From Streptomyces violascens (GTDB lineage: Bacteria > Actinomycetota > Actinomycetes > Streptomycetales > Streptomycetaceae), in NCBI RefSeq assembly GCF_014649955.1, contig NZ_BMUA01000002.1, positions 186,001-250,000 of the forward strand: 64,000 nt of DNA, read 5' to 3'. Below are positions 17,471-25,693 of this stretch, piece after piece. How positions within the stretch are numbered: position 1 is the stretch's first letter; each line of letters begins with the position of its first letter. The translations under genes were made by a program, and so were the position numbers. Below the pieces are notes generated by a model. It was not told the DNA's origin, did not search any database, and saw only the letters and a list, made by a program, of their open reading frames with translations.

Positions 17471-18070
17471 ATGAGACACGTGGATCACGACGCGCCGCAC
17501 TACCTCCATCAGCTGCCGGTTCCCGGCGAGGAACGCTTTCTCTCCCTCGCCCTGGTGAACACCCGGTTCGCGCTCAGTCACGGCCAGGTGGACCTCCTGG
17601 AGGATGTCGACGCCGCGCGGCTCTGGCTCGTGCGTCATGAACTCCTGGCGGACCGGATCGTTCTGAGTGGGCGTCAGGCAGGGCGGCTGCGCGTGCTCCG
17701 CGAGGCGCTGCGGGAGCTCTTCGGGGCGCGGGCCGAGGGGGGCGCGCCGCCCGCGCCGAGCCTGGACGCGCTCAATGCCGCGCTGGCCGCCGCGCCTCCC
17801 ACGCCCCGCCTTCTCTGGACCGGCCGCGAGCCGCGCCGCGCCGACGAACCCGATACCGCGAACCCGGTCGGCGCGGCCCTCTGCTCGCTCGCCGAGGACG
17901 GGGCCGACCTGCTCACCGGGGCCGACGCGGGCCGGCTCGCGCCCTGCGGCGCCCAGGGCTGCACCCGCTGGTTCCTGCGCTCTCACGCCGCCCGCCGCTG
18001 GTGCACCACCAAGTGCGGCAACCGCGTACGGGCCGCCCGCCACTACGCCGCCCGCAAGACCGCCACCTGA
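17471..18070 (+). CDS. CGNR zinc-finger / ABATE-domain regulator
   Basis: 199 residues. The N-terminal ABATE-like domain (FLSLALVNTRFALSHGQVDLLEDVDAARLWL) is a putative stress-sensing region. The C-terminal ~45 residues are the CGNR zinc finger: CGAQGCTRWFLRSHAARRWCTTKCGNRVRAARHYA, in which the Cys residues probably bind zinc and the basic stretch contacts DNA. ATG 17471. The divergent desulfurase gene is the likely target, but nothing in the sequence states the signal. The next gene on the same strand starts 44 bases later. Confidence 0.87.
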   Translation: MRHVDHDAPHYLHQLPVPGEERFLSLALVNTRFALSHGQVDLLEDVDAARLWLVRHELLADRIVLSGRQAGRLRVLREALRELFGARAEGGAPPAPSLDALNAALAAAPPTPRLLWTGREPRRADEPDTANPVGAALCSLAEDGADLLTGADAGRLAPCGAQGCTRWFLRSHAARRWCTTKCGNRVRAARHYAARKTAT

Positions 18071-18114
18071 CATCCCGGACTCATCGACTCGCCCACCCAG
18101 CAAGGGAATTGGTC

Positions 18115-18474
18115 ATGCCATTCGTCACCGTCGAATACTCCGAGCGGCTCGCCGACACGTTCGACCGGAAAGGCTTCGCCCGCGAGGTCCACGAGGTCGC
18201 GCCCCCGTCGATCAACGCTTCCACCGAGGCCTTCAAGACCCGGTTCCGGCGCATCGAGGAGTCGTACTTCGGCGCCGCAGAGGACGACATCGACGCCGTC
18301 TTCGTTCAGGTCGCCATCCTCTCCGGGCGCACCCCGAAGGCCATCGAGGAGCTGAGCGAGACCGTCCTGGAGATCGCCCGCAAGCATGTGACGGGCCTCG
18401 CGGGGCGGCGGCTGCACGTCATGGTCGAGACCCGCGAGATGGAGCGGGACTTCTACCGTGCCCACAAGGAGTAG
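18115..18474 (+). CDS. Tautomerase-superfamily protein (CHMI-like)
   Basis: 119 residues beginning MPFVTVEYSERLADTFDRKG. Met removal would expose Pro-1, the catalytic base of 4-oxalocrotonate tautomerase-like enzymes. The length and the pattern FKTRFRRIEESYFGAAEDD, HVMVETREMERDFY fit the longer 5-carboxymethyl-2-hydroxymuconate isomerase branch better than the 62-residue tautomerases. No catechol-pathway genes are nearby, so the physiological substrate is not evident. It lies downstream of the CGNR gene with a 44-base gap and may be co-transcribed with it. Confidence 0.8.
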   Translation: MPFVTVEYSERLADTFDRKGFAREVHEVAPPSINASTEAFKTRFRRIEESYFGAAEDDIDAVFVQVAILSGRTPKAIEELSETVLEIARKHVTGLAGRRLHVMVETREMERDFYRAHKE

Positions 18475-18483
18475 CCCGCGAAG

Positions 18484-18505
18484 GGGCCGGCCCGAGCGCC
18501 GGCCC
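18484..18505. terminator. Stem-loop between convergent tautomerase and propeller genes
   Basis: Perfect arms GGGCCGGC (18484-18491) and GCCGGCCC (18498-18505) with a 6-base loop, between stops at 18474 and 18517. Confidence 0.65.
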
Positions 18506-18516
18506 GATACCGCGGC

Positions 18517-19542
18517 TCAGCCCAGGTACGCCGGGGCCAGACCCGCCGTCAGCAGGTGGCGGGGCTTTCCCGTGCCGTCGGCCGGGACCGTGTAGAGGTC
18601 GCTGCCGTAGTCGCCGGCCAGGGAGTAGGCCACCGTGTGGTTGTCCTGCCAGACCGCCTGGTCGTCCACGCTCCTCGGCTCCGCGAGCGCGGTCTCGCGC
18701 ATCGTCGCCAGGTCCAGGGCGTACAGGTGCCAGGGCGCGTCGGCGGGCAGGCCCGGCACCCGCTTCTTGTAGACGATGCGGGTGCCGTCGGGGGAGAGGG
18801 AGGGGCACTCGACGTTCGCGTGCAGGGAGGTCACCGTGCGCGCCGCGAGGTCGCCCCGTACGAGATAGGTGTGGCCGCCGGTCGCCATCGTCGCGTAGAA
18901 GTGCTGGTCGTCGGCGGCGAAGGTGACGCCCCAGAAGTTGGTGTCGGCGGCGTGGTGCTCCTTGCCGTCGAGGTAGGCCTTGAAGTCTTCGAGGGACGAG
19001 GTGAGCCGGCCCGTCCTGGTGTCGAGGACGGCCGTGCGGGTGGAGAAGTTCGTGCCCGCGTACGAGTCGCCGCCGACGAACACCGTCCACGCCGCCCAGT
19101 GCCCGCTGGGCGAGACCCGGGCGCGGGTCGGAATGCCGGGCAGACTGTAGTGCGCGCGCTCCTTCAGCCGGGCGTCGAGGACCACCGCGCGGTACGAGTC
19201 CTGCATCGCGCCGCGCTCGGCCTGGAGGCAGATGCCCGTTGTGGCGGCCGCGTAGAAGCGCAGGCACTTCACTCCGGAGGCGGTGCGCGGGCCCGCCGGG
19301 TCGGCGGCCGGGACCGTGGCCAGCTCGTCGCGGTGCGGGCCCCACGCCATGTTGCGGAACACGATCTTCCGCGTGGCGTCCGGCGTCAACGACACCTTTC
19401 CCGCGGTCACCGGGGGACCGCCCGCCTGCGTCCGGTTCTTCCGGTCCTCGCGGCCCGCCGCGTGCAGCACGGAGGCGGTCGCGACTCCCGCGAGGACGGC
19501 GAGCGCCGCCACGAGGACCAGGATCTTGTTGCGGAGGGTCAA
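18517..19542 (-). CDS. Membrane-anchored beta-propeller-like (TolB-type) protein
   Basis: 341 residues. A single N-terminal helix (ILVLVAALAVLAGVATASVLHAAG) anchors or exports it. The rest has repeated beta-propeller blade signatures of TolB/WD40-like type: RARVSPSGHWAAWTVFVGGD, FAADDQHFYATMATGGHTYLVRGD, CPSLSPDGTRIVYKKRVPG. Two Cys pairs (KCLRF, GICLQ) may form disulfides outside the cell. The start is TTG 19542, chosen because GAAGGAAG lies 8 bases upstream and the TTGA overlaps the stop of the upstream MFS gene by 4 bases. No enzymatic motif is seen; a binding or scaffold role is a guess. Confidence 0.75.
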   Translation of the reverse strand: MTLRNKILVLVAALAVLAGVATASVLHAAGREDRKNRTQAGGPPVTAGKVSLTPDATRKIVFRNMAWGPHRDELATVPAADPAGPRTASGVKCLRFYAAATTGICLQAERGAMQDSYRAVVLDARLKERAHYSLPGIPTRARVSPSGHWAAWTVFVGGDSYAGTNFSTRTAVLDTRTGRLTSSLEDFKAYLDGKEHHAADTNFWGVTFAADDQHFYATMATGGHTYLVRGDLAARTVTSLHANVECPSLSPDGTRIVYKKRVPGLPADAPWHLYALDLATMRETALAEPRSVDDQAVWQDNHTVAYSLAGDYGSDLYTVPADGTGKPRHLLTAGLAPAYLG

Positions 19543-20807
19543 GGCCGGGCTTCCTTCGGGGAGTTCGAGGGGCGGAGCAGGACCGCGCCCGCCGCGCACG
19601 CGGTCAGGACCGCCGCCGCCGTGCCCAGCGCCGTCCTGTCGCCCCACGCCGTCCACGCGGCGCCGAACGCGATCGAGCAGGCGAAGCGGGCCATGGCCTG
19701 GCCGGTCTGGATCAGCGCCAGCCCGGAGGAGCGGAGCCCGGCCGGGACCGCCCCCGCGGCCGCCGCCATCAGGACGCCGTCGGTCGCCGCGTAGAACCCG
19801 CCGTGCAGGGCCAGCGTGAGGAAGGGGAGCGCCGGGCTCTGCCACCCGGTCAGGAGCAGCACGTACGCGAGCAGGAGGGCCACATGGCCGCCGAGGAAGA
19901 CCTGCCGGCGGCCCACCTTGTCGGCGAGGCGGCCCAGCGGTACGGCCAGGAGCAGGAAGGCGGCCGCCGTGCCGAGGGGGAGCAGCGCGAACCAGCGGTC
20001 GGGCACGCCGAGCCGGTGCTGGAGCAGCAGGTAGACGAAGGAGTCGCTCACCGTCGCGAGGCCCAACAGGAGTGCCGCCAGGGTGAGTTGGCGTACCTCC
20101 GGTACGCGCAGAAGTGCCAGGGCCGCCTTCAGGGAGGCGCGCGGGGCATCCTGAGGGAGGGCGGCAGCGGGGGCGCGGGAGGGGACGAAGAGGAGCAGGA
20201 CCAGGACGCCGACGGCCGCCACGCAGAAGCTGACCGTGAACACCGCGTCGTAGCCGTCCGCCGCCTGACGCAGAATCAGGAACGCGGTCAGCGGGCCGAG
20301 CAGGGCGCCCGCGGTGTCCATCGCCCGGTGCACCCCGAAGGCCCGGCCGCGTGATTCCGGCGCGGACGCCAGCGAGATCAGGGCGTCGCGCGGCGCGGTG
20401 CGCAGCCCCTTGCCGGTGCGGTCGGCGGCGAGCACCGCGCCGATCAGCGGCAGCGAACCCGCCACCAGGAGCAGGGGTTTGCACAGCGCGGAAAGGCCGT
20501 AGCCGAGCACGGCGACCGTCTTGTGCCGGCCGCCCCGGTCGGCGAGATGGCCGCCTACGAGGCGGACAAGCGCGCTGAAGCCGTTGTACACGCCGTCGAG
20601 CAGGCCGAACCCGAGCGGGGACAGGCCGAGGCCCGTCACCAGGTACAGCGGCAGCACGGCGGTGACCATCTCCGAGGAGACGTCCGTGATGAGGCTGACC
20701 GTGCCGAGCGCGAACACGGTGGGGGCGATGGACGACCGCCGCCCGGAAGAGACCCGGGCGGCGTCGGCAGGGGCGGCAGGAGTGCCGCGACTGTCCGCTA
20801 CGTACAC
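19539..20807 (-). CDS. MFS transporter
   Basis: 422 residues with about twelve transmembrane helices. The MFS signature loop after helix 2 reads GGHLADRGGRHKTVAVLGYGLSAL, and the equivalent C-terminal half loop is GRLADKVGRRQVFLGGH. DVSSEMVTAVLPLYL in helix 1 and ADRTGKGLRTAPRDALI are typical of a Streptomyces MFS group annotated as drug or unknown exporters. Start GTG 20807 is one base beyond the upstream stop (TGA C GTG), and the end overlaps the next gene by 4 bases, so this is the middle gene of a tightly coupled three-gene operon. Substrate unknown. Confidence 0.88.
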   Translation of the reverse strand: MYVADSRGTPAAPADAARVSSGRRSSIAPTVFALGTVSLITDVSSEMVTAVLPLYLVTGLGLSPLGFGLLDGVYNGFSALVRLVGGHLADRGGRHKTVAVLGYGLSALCKPLLLVAGSLPLIGAVLAADRTGKGLRTAPRDALISLASAPESRGRAFGVHRAMDTAGALLGPLTAFLILRQAADGYDAVFTVSFCVAAVGVLVLLLFVPSRAPAAALPQDAPRASLKAALALLRVPEVRQLTLAALLLGLATVSDSFVYLLLQHRLGVPDRWFALLPLGTAAAFLLLAVPLGRLADKVGRRQVFLGGHVALLLAYVLLLTGWQSPALPFLTLALHGGFYAATDGVLMAAAAGAVPAGLRSSGLALIQTGQAMARFACSIAFGAAWTAWGDRTALGTAAAVLTACAAGAVLLRPSNSPKEARP

Positions 20808-20808
20808 G

Positions 20809-21696
20809 TCAGCCGGCCCAGATCCCCGTGATGTCGGCGGAGCCGGCGGCCTGGCCGGCGTGCGAGGTGCCGTACATGTCCTCGATCGTGCGCAGCACGT
20901 TGTAGTGGTTGTACGTCGTCGAGGACGAGGAGCCCGGGGTCACCGGCTGGCCGTAGAAGACCGTCGGGATCTTGTTTCCGGCGAGCCGGTTGTCCTCGTC
21001 GAAGGTGACGACGAGCAGGCTGTTGTGGGTCTTGGCCCAGGTCGCGTACGCGCCCAGGTTGTTCTTCAGCCAGGTGTCACCGGTGGAGACCGAGCAGTCG
21101 TGCATGTCGCTGCACAGGTTCGGGGTGACGTACGAGACCTGGGGCAGCTTGGTGTAGTCGGTGGGGAACTGGGCGAAGGTGTACGCCGAGGAGGTCGGCA
21201 CGTTCGAGAAGCCGAACCACGGGTTGTGCTTCTGCGCGTACTTGCCGCTGGAGCACGTGGTCGAGCCCTGGCTGGGCAGCGACTCGTTGTAGCTCGCCCA
21301 CGTCTTGCCCGCCGCGATCAGCTCGGATGCGAGGTTCGGCGCGGAGGAGAAGCCGGGGGTCACACAGCTGTCGTCGGTGATGCCCTGGGTCGAACCGGAG
21401 AACATGGCGTAGTAGTTCGGCTGGCTCGGGTGGGTCTCGGCGTACGAGGCCGTCAGGTTGGCGCCGCCGGACTTCAGCGAGTTGATGTACGGGGCGCTGG
21501 AGCTGCCGATGACCTGGTTGTAGGCGTGGTTCTCCATGACCACGACCACGACGTGGTCGGGGGTGGGGACGCTCGCCGCGGAGGCCGCGGAGGACGTTCC
21601 GCCGAGGCCGGCCCACAGGCCGGCGGATGCGGCCGTGAGGCCCAGGGCGGAAAAGAGGGCGGTGCGGGTGCGGCGCGGTTTGGGCTCGCCGGACAC
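20809..21696 (-). CDS. Secreted phosphoesterase-family protein (acid phosphatase-like)
   Basis: 295 residues. An N-terminal signal with twin basic residues (PRRTRTALFSALGLTAASAGLWAGL) indicates export. The domain is of the phosphoesterase type also found in phospholipase C and acid phosphatases (PF04185): HVVVVVMENHAYNQVIG binds metal near the N-terminus, then SYAETHPSQPNYYAMFSGS, VTPNLCSDMHDC and VVTFDEDN near the C-terminus. The metal ligands Glu, Asn, Asp, His and Asp are all present. It probably releases phosphate from extracellular organophosphates. GTG 21696 is selected for the GGAGG that precedes it. It is the first gene of the operon with the MFS and propeller genes. Confidence 0.88.
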   Translation of the reverse strand: MSGEPKPRRTRTALFSALGLTAASAGLWAGLGGTSSAASAASVPTPDHVVVVVMENHAYNQVIGSSSAPYINSLKSGGANLTASYAETHPSQPNYYAMFSGSTQGITDDSCVTPGFSSAPNLASELIAAGKTWASYNESLPSQGSTTCSSGKYAQKHNPWFGFSNVPTSSAYTFAQFPTDYTKLPQVSYVTPNLCSDMHDCSVSTGDTWLKNNLGAYATWAKTHNSLLVVTFDEDNRLAGNKIPTVFYGQPVTPGSSSSTTYNHYNVLRTIEDMYGTSHAGQAAGSADITGIWAG

Positions 21697-21721
21697 GGCT
21701 ACCTCCGGATTGAGGGGGGAT

Positions 21722-21748
21722 GGCTGCACCCACGGACCGGGTGCAGCC
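21722..21748 (-). promoter_or_regulatory. Stable leader hairpin upstream of the phosphoesterase gene
   Basis: Perfect 10-bp arms GGCTGCACCC (21722-21731) and GGGTGCAGCC (21739-21748), 7-base loop, 25 bases upstream of the GTG. It probably lies in the mRNA leader. Confidence 0.5.
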
Positions 21749-21796
21749 GCGGCGGGTTGCTTCCCGGAGGTTAGGGGTGTGCATGTCAACCTGGAA

Positions 21797-21812
21797 GGTG
21801 AAAGTGGGTGAA
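21797..21812 (-). promoter_or_regulatory. Paired TTCACC boxes, weak PHO-box-like site
   Basis: On the minus strand two TTCACC units lie 10 bases apart (complements of GGTGAA at 21797-21802 and 21807-21812), about 100 bases upstream of the phosphatase-like gene. Streptomyces PhoP binds direct repeats with a GTTCACC-like core and 11-base spacing, so this is suggestive only. Confidence 0.3.
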
Positions 21813-21884
21813 GACCCGGGGAACGTCCCGTGCCCAAAGCTGTGGCAGCCCCAATCGGCACCTCCGTCCCCTACCTTGGGGGGG

Positions 21885-22988
21885 ATGACCAGTTCCGCCC
21901 CCCACCACGGTCCTCCCGCTTCACACACCCCCGACCGCAGGCCCTTCTTCGACAACGCAAAGTTCCTGCTCATCGTGCTGGTCGCGCTCGGCCACAGCTG
22001 GGAGCAGGTGTTCTCGCCCCACACGCACGGGCTCAGAGCCCTGCACAACCTGGTCTACGGCTTTCACATGCCGGCCTTCATCCTGCTCTCCGGCTACTTC
22101 TCGCGCACCTTCACCGGCCGTCCCGACCAGGTCCGCCGACTGCTCACCGGGGTCCTCGCGCCCTACCTGATCTTCGAGACGCTCTACACCCTCGTCTACC
22201 ACTGGCTGCGCGGCGCGGAATTCGCGATCACGCCGACCTCGCCGACGTATCTGCTGTGGTTCCTCATCGCGCTGTTCCTCTGGCGGCTGTCCACCCCGAT
22301 CTGGAACGCCGTGCGCTACCCGGTCGCCATCTCGGTCGTCGTCTCGCTCGCCGCGGGCACCACCGTGATCGGCGAGGACCTGGCGCTGCCCCGGGTCCTG
22401 ATGTTCCTGCCCTGGTTCGTCCTCGGGCTCAGGCTGCGCCCCGAGCACTTCGCCCGGCTGCGCACCCGCACGGCCCGCCGCATCGCGGCGCCGGTCTTCC
22501 TCGGCGCCTTCGCGCTCGCCTACCTCCTGTCGCCCGCCCCGAGCGACGACTGGCTGTCGATGGACGTCGGCAACGGCGCGCTCAACGTCTCGCCCGTTCG
22601 GTATCTGCTGCTCAGGCTGGCCCTCTTCGCAGTGAGCGCGCTGCTCGTGGGGTCGTTCCTGGCGCTGGTGCCGGGCCGCCGGATGTGGATCACGGCACTT
22701 GGCGCGGTCACCCTCTATCCGTATCTGATCCACGGGATCCTGATCCGGATCGCCGAGCACTACGGGTTCTTCCACGTCGTACGGCAGTCGGGGCTCGCGG
22801 GTCAACTGGTGCTCAGCGGGCTCGCGGTGGGGGTGGTCGTCCTGCTGTCGACGCCGCCGGTGCGGGCGCTGGCCCGGCCGCTGGTGGAGCCGAGGCTTCC
22901 GCGGTGGCTCGTGCCCAAGGTGCAGGAGCCCGTGCCCGCGACCGCCCCGACGGCCGCCGCCGAGCGGGAGAAGACGCTGGCGCGCTGA
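21885..22988 (+). CDS. Membrane acyltransferase (acyltransferase-3 family)
   Basis: 367 residues with about ten hydrophobic helices. PFFDNAKFLLIVLVALGHSWEQV near the N-terminus carries the conserved His of acyltransferase-3 enzymes, and VYGFHMPAFILLSGYFSRTF is the second conserved block. These proteins transfer acyl groups, often acetyl, to sugars or cell-surface glycans across the membrane; the target here is unknown. ATG 21885 follows a G-run. The C-terminal ~40 residues are an Ala/Pro/Glu-rich cytoplasmic tail. It is divergent from the phosphoesterase operon and convergent with the PIG-L gene. Confidence 0.88.
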   Translation: MTSSAPHHGPPASHTPDRRPFFDNAKFLLIVLVALGHSWEQVFSPHTHGLRALHNLVYGFHMPAFILLSGYFSRTFTGRPDQVRRLLTGVLAPYLIFETLYTLVYHWLRGAEFAITPTSPTYLLWFLIALFLWRLSTPIWNAVRYPVAISVVVSLAAGTTVIGEDLALPRVLMFLPWFVLGLRLRPEHFARLRTRTARRIAAPVFLGAFALAYLLSPAPSDDWLSMDVGNGALNVSPVRYLLLRLALFAVSALLVGSFLALVPGRRMWITALGAVTLYPYLIHGILIRIAEHYGFFHVVRQSGLAGQLVLSGLAVGVVVLLSTPPVRALARPLVEPRLPRWLVPKVQEPVPATAPTAAAEREKTLAR

Positions 22989-23029
22989 GAGCCTGTGTCT
23001 GAGCGGGCTCCGGAGCAGACCCGCCGCGG

Positions 23030-25132
23030 TCAGTTCGCGGCGGGCTTCCAGGGGGAGGCCGGGCCTTCGGCGCCCGCGGTCTGCGTCCAGTACAGCCGGC
23101 CGTCCAGGCCGATGGCGGCCGCGGTCGTGTCCTGGCCGTCGGCGACGGCCGAGGGCGCGCCGGTGAACAGGATGCTGCCGTCGGACTTCCACTGCGGGTC
23201 CTCGGCGCCCGGCTCAAGCGTGGCGAGCGCGCCGGAGGCGGTGCGGCCGGTGAGCAGCGGGCCCGCCGCGCCGACCATGCCGTAACCGGACGTGTCGCCG
23301 AGGTCGGTGGGCGCGGACGGGGTCACGCCGGTGAACAGCACGCTCTGGATGTTGCCCGAGTCCACCTTGCGGTAGTACACCCGCACCCCGTCGCCCTCCG
23401 GGCGGGCGGAGAGGCCCGTCGTGTTCGGCGGCAGCTTGGTCTCGGTGGCGCGCGCCGGCATGGGGGCGCCCGCCTGCGGCTGCGCCCAGGTGAGCACGGT
23501 CTTCGGGGTGCTGGAGAAGACATGGATGCGGCCCGCGCCGTCGGCGGTGGCGACCGGGTCGCCCGCCATGTTGACGCCGCCGTGGACGGCCCACGGGGTC
23601 CAGGCGCCGTCCTCGGCCAGGTCAGCCGAGTACAGCTGGCGGTCGCCGCCGCGCAGGAACACCGAGAGCCTGCCGGTGCCGTCCACCGCCGCGGTCGGCG
23701 TGGACATGTCGAAGACGCCATTGCTGCCGCTGCGGTCGGGCGAGCCGAGCGAACGCCACGGGCCGAAGTCCCCGCCCGGGCTCGTCTGGACCGCGGCCAC
23801 GACTTCGCGGCGGTAGTCGGTCAGCTCCGCGCCGAACTGGGTGCGGGTGCCGAACACCGCGAGCCGGCCGTCCGGCAGGCGCGTCGCGCTCACACCGGAG
23901 TCCATGCCGTCGCCGGGCAGCAGCCTGGGCGCGCCCCAGGCAGCGGCGCCCGGCGCCTTGTGCCACACCGCGAGGCGCTGGTCGAGCACGCCGAACGCCC
24001 ACAGGCTCCCGTCCTTGCCGGACTGCAGCCAGGAGGTGGAGTTGGTGCGGGAGTAACGGACCGACTGGGCCCAGCCGTTGCCGTACGGGCGGATCGACAC
24101 CTTGCGGTCGCCGCAGCCGGCGGCGCTGTCGCAGTAGTTGTCGTTCGGGTTCATCCAGGCGTACGTCTTGACGATGTCGGCCTTGGCGTCGGCGGCAGGC
24201 TTGGCGAACGTGTGCGGCAGGTAGCTGGTGTTGTAGCCGAAGTACGTCTGCACGCTGAAGTTCGGGTGGTTCACGGACTTCGCGTACAGCTGGAGGGCGG
24301 CCTGCGCGAAGCGGGCGCTGTAGATGTGGTCCTGGTGGTCCACGATCTTGTGCAGCTTGCCCTCCTTGCCCGGGGTCGGGTCGAGGGTGCGCACATGGGT
24401 CGGGAGGAAGCGCTCCATCAGACCGGCGAGCGTCTTGACGACCTGGTCCTTCGTGTACGTGAAGGGCTTGGCCGGGCTGCCGGAGGCTATCTGTGAGGTG
24501 AGCCGGTCGACCTGGCCGTTCCACAGGCCGCGCAGGCTGTGCGGCTGGTTGCCGTTGATGCTGCCGGCCTCGCGCAGCTGGATCCACACCAGGTGGATGT
24601 CGGGGTGCGCGTCCAGGGTGTCGACCTCGGCGGTGCCGCCGCCCGCGGTGGGTATGGACGTGCGCGTCCACGAGCTGCCCCGGTCGCCGGTCGCCATCTG
24701 CGCGTACGCCCCGCGTATGCCGTTCTGGCGGGCCTCGGAGTACTTCGCCTTGTCGACCAGCGGCTTGGGGCCGCCCGCCTTCTTCGGCGGCGGGGCGTTC
24801 ACGCCGTCCGCCTCGCCGGCCGTGACGTACACCGACGTCATGGGGCGGCCGGAGCGCAGCGACTGGCCGGTGTCCGGGTTCATGAAGAACAGGTCGTCGT
24901 CCGGGTGGGCGATGACCTGCATGACCGACCCGGTCGCGGGCCGCACCGGTCCCGATGCGGCCGCCGCGGGCGTGCCCGAGGCGTGGCCGCCGGGGATGTC
25001 CGTGCCCTCGGTGTCGGACATCGCGAATTCGGCGAAGACGCCGCCCGTGATGAGCACGGCGGCGAGCGCGGAGCCGGCGACGGCGCCGCGGCGGGACAGC
25101 AGCGCGGAGCGCAGCGGCAGCCTGGACTTCAT
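23030..25132 (-). CDS. Secreted PIG-L-family deacetylase with C-terminal propeller
   Basis: 700 residues. Signal or anchor at residues 1-35 (ALLSRRGAVAGSALAAVLITGGVFAEF). Residues ~70-290 are the PIG-L (N-acetylglucosaminyl deacetylase) domain with the zinc and catalytic motif VIAHPDDDLFFMNPD and the partner IVDHQDHIYSARF. The remaining ~400 residues are repeated beta-propeller blades (for example DGTGRLSVFLRGGDRQLYSADL, ADGAGRIHVFSSTPKTVLTW) resembling PLL or sialidase-like lectin propellers, probably for carbohydrate binding. An enzyme deacetylating an extracellular amino sugar polymer is the likely role. The convergent acyltransferase next door could perform the opposite modification, which is inference. 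No strong ribosome-binding site precedes ATG 25132. Confidence 0.85.
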   Translation of the reverse strand: MKSRLPLRSALLSRRGAVAGSALAAVLITGGVFAEFAMSDTEGTDIPGGHASGTPAAAASGPVRPATGSVMQVIAHPDDDLFFMNPDTGQSLRSGRPMTSVYVTAGEADGVNAPPPKKAGGPKPLVDKAKYSEARQNGIRGAYAQMATGDRGSSWTRTSIPTAGGGTAEVDTLDAHPDIHLVWIQLREAGSINGNQPHSLRGLWNGQVDRLTSQIASGSPAKPFTYTKDQVVKTLAGLMERFLPTHVRTLDPTPGKEGKLHKIVDHQDHIYSARFAQAALQLYAKSVNHPNFSVQTYFGYNTSYLPHTFAKPAADAKADIVKTYAWMNPNDNYCDSAAGCGDRKVSIRPYGNGWAQSVRYSRTNSTSWLQSGKDGSLWAFGVLDQRLAVWHKAPGAAAWGAPRLLPGDGMDSGVSATRLPDGRLAVFGTRTQFGAELTDYRREVVAAVQTSPGGDFGPWRSLGSPDRSGSNGVFDMSTPTAAVDGTGRLSVFLRGGDRQLYSADLAEDGAWTPWAVHGGVNMAGDPVATADGAGRIHVFSSTPKTVLTWAQPQAGAPMPARATETKLPPNTTGLSARPEGDGVRVYYRKVDSGNIQSVLFTGVTPSAPTDLGDTSGYGMVGAAGPLLTGRTASGALATLEPGAEDPQWKSDGSILFTGAPSAVADGQDTTAAAIGLDGRLYWTQTAGAEGPASPWKPAAN

Positions 25133-25693
25133 GGGTGCGGTCTTTCGGTGTGGGCGGCCTGGCGGCCGGGGTCGGTGCGTGAGCACTTCCTCGCCGAAAG
25201 CCCGGTCGTGAGTGCCCGATCAGGGCTGGTCAGAACCTGATCGGCATAGAAGACGAAAGGTCCAAGAATCGGGTTCATTTGGACTCGACGGCAAATCGTG
25301 TGGCCTTGATCACCCCGAATTGCCCTTATATCCCCCCAAGTCCGGCACATCCGCCCGTGAATCGGGCGCAGGAAGGCGGCAGTTCGCTTTCGGAATGTCC
25401 GGAAAGTTGCCCTATGTGGGTGCGACGTCACCTGTGGTGAGGGTCGGCGGGTGTGGTTGTCAGGGCCGGAGGTCCAGTACCGGCCGGCCCTCGCTCCGGT
25501 GCCGGGCGCCCCTTCCGGAGGGCGGAAGAACGACCCCGCGAGCCGCCCCGGTCCGGCCGCTCGGGCCAACCTCGCCGGGCCCCGGTGGCCCCACTGCGGC
25601 TAGGCTCGGAATCCGGGTCTTGATCGGGTGGGCCGGTTCCGGGAACCCCCCGGCCGGGCGTGCGGGTGTACGTACGAGGTGGGAGGCGGCCAG
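25133..25693. other. Divergent intergenic region between the PIG-L gene and glnE
   Basis: 561 bases without a convincing gene. It holds an inverted repeat (CCGATCAGG 25216-25224, CCTGATCGG 25236-25244), and the glnE ribosome-binding site GGGAGG at 25681-25686. The stretch 25280-25400 is somewhat richer in A/T than its surroundings and probably carries the divergent promoters. I see no other structure. Confidence 0.5.

Noticed and set aside
18115-18474. Possible catechol-degradation gene cluster suggested by the CHMI-like protein
   Set aside because: No dioxygenase, hydrolase or decarboxylase of such a pathway lies near it.
21797-21812. A confident PHO box upstream of the phosphoesterase gene
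   Set aside because: Two TTCACC units are spaced 10 bases apart, whereas PhoP boxes use 11-base repeats; retained only as a weak possibility.
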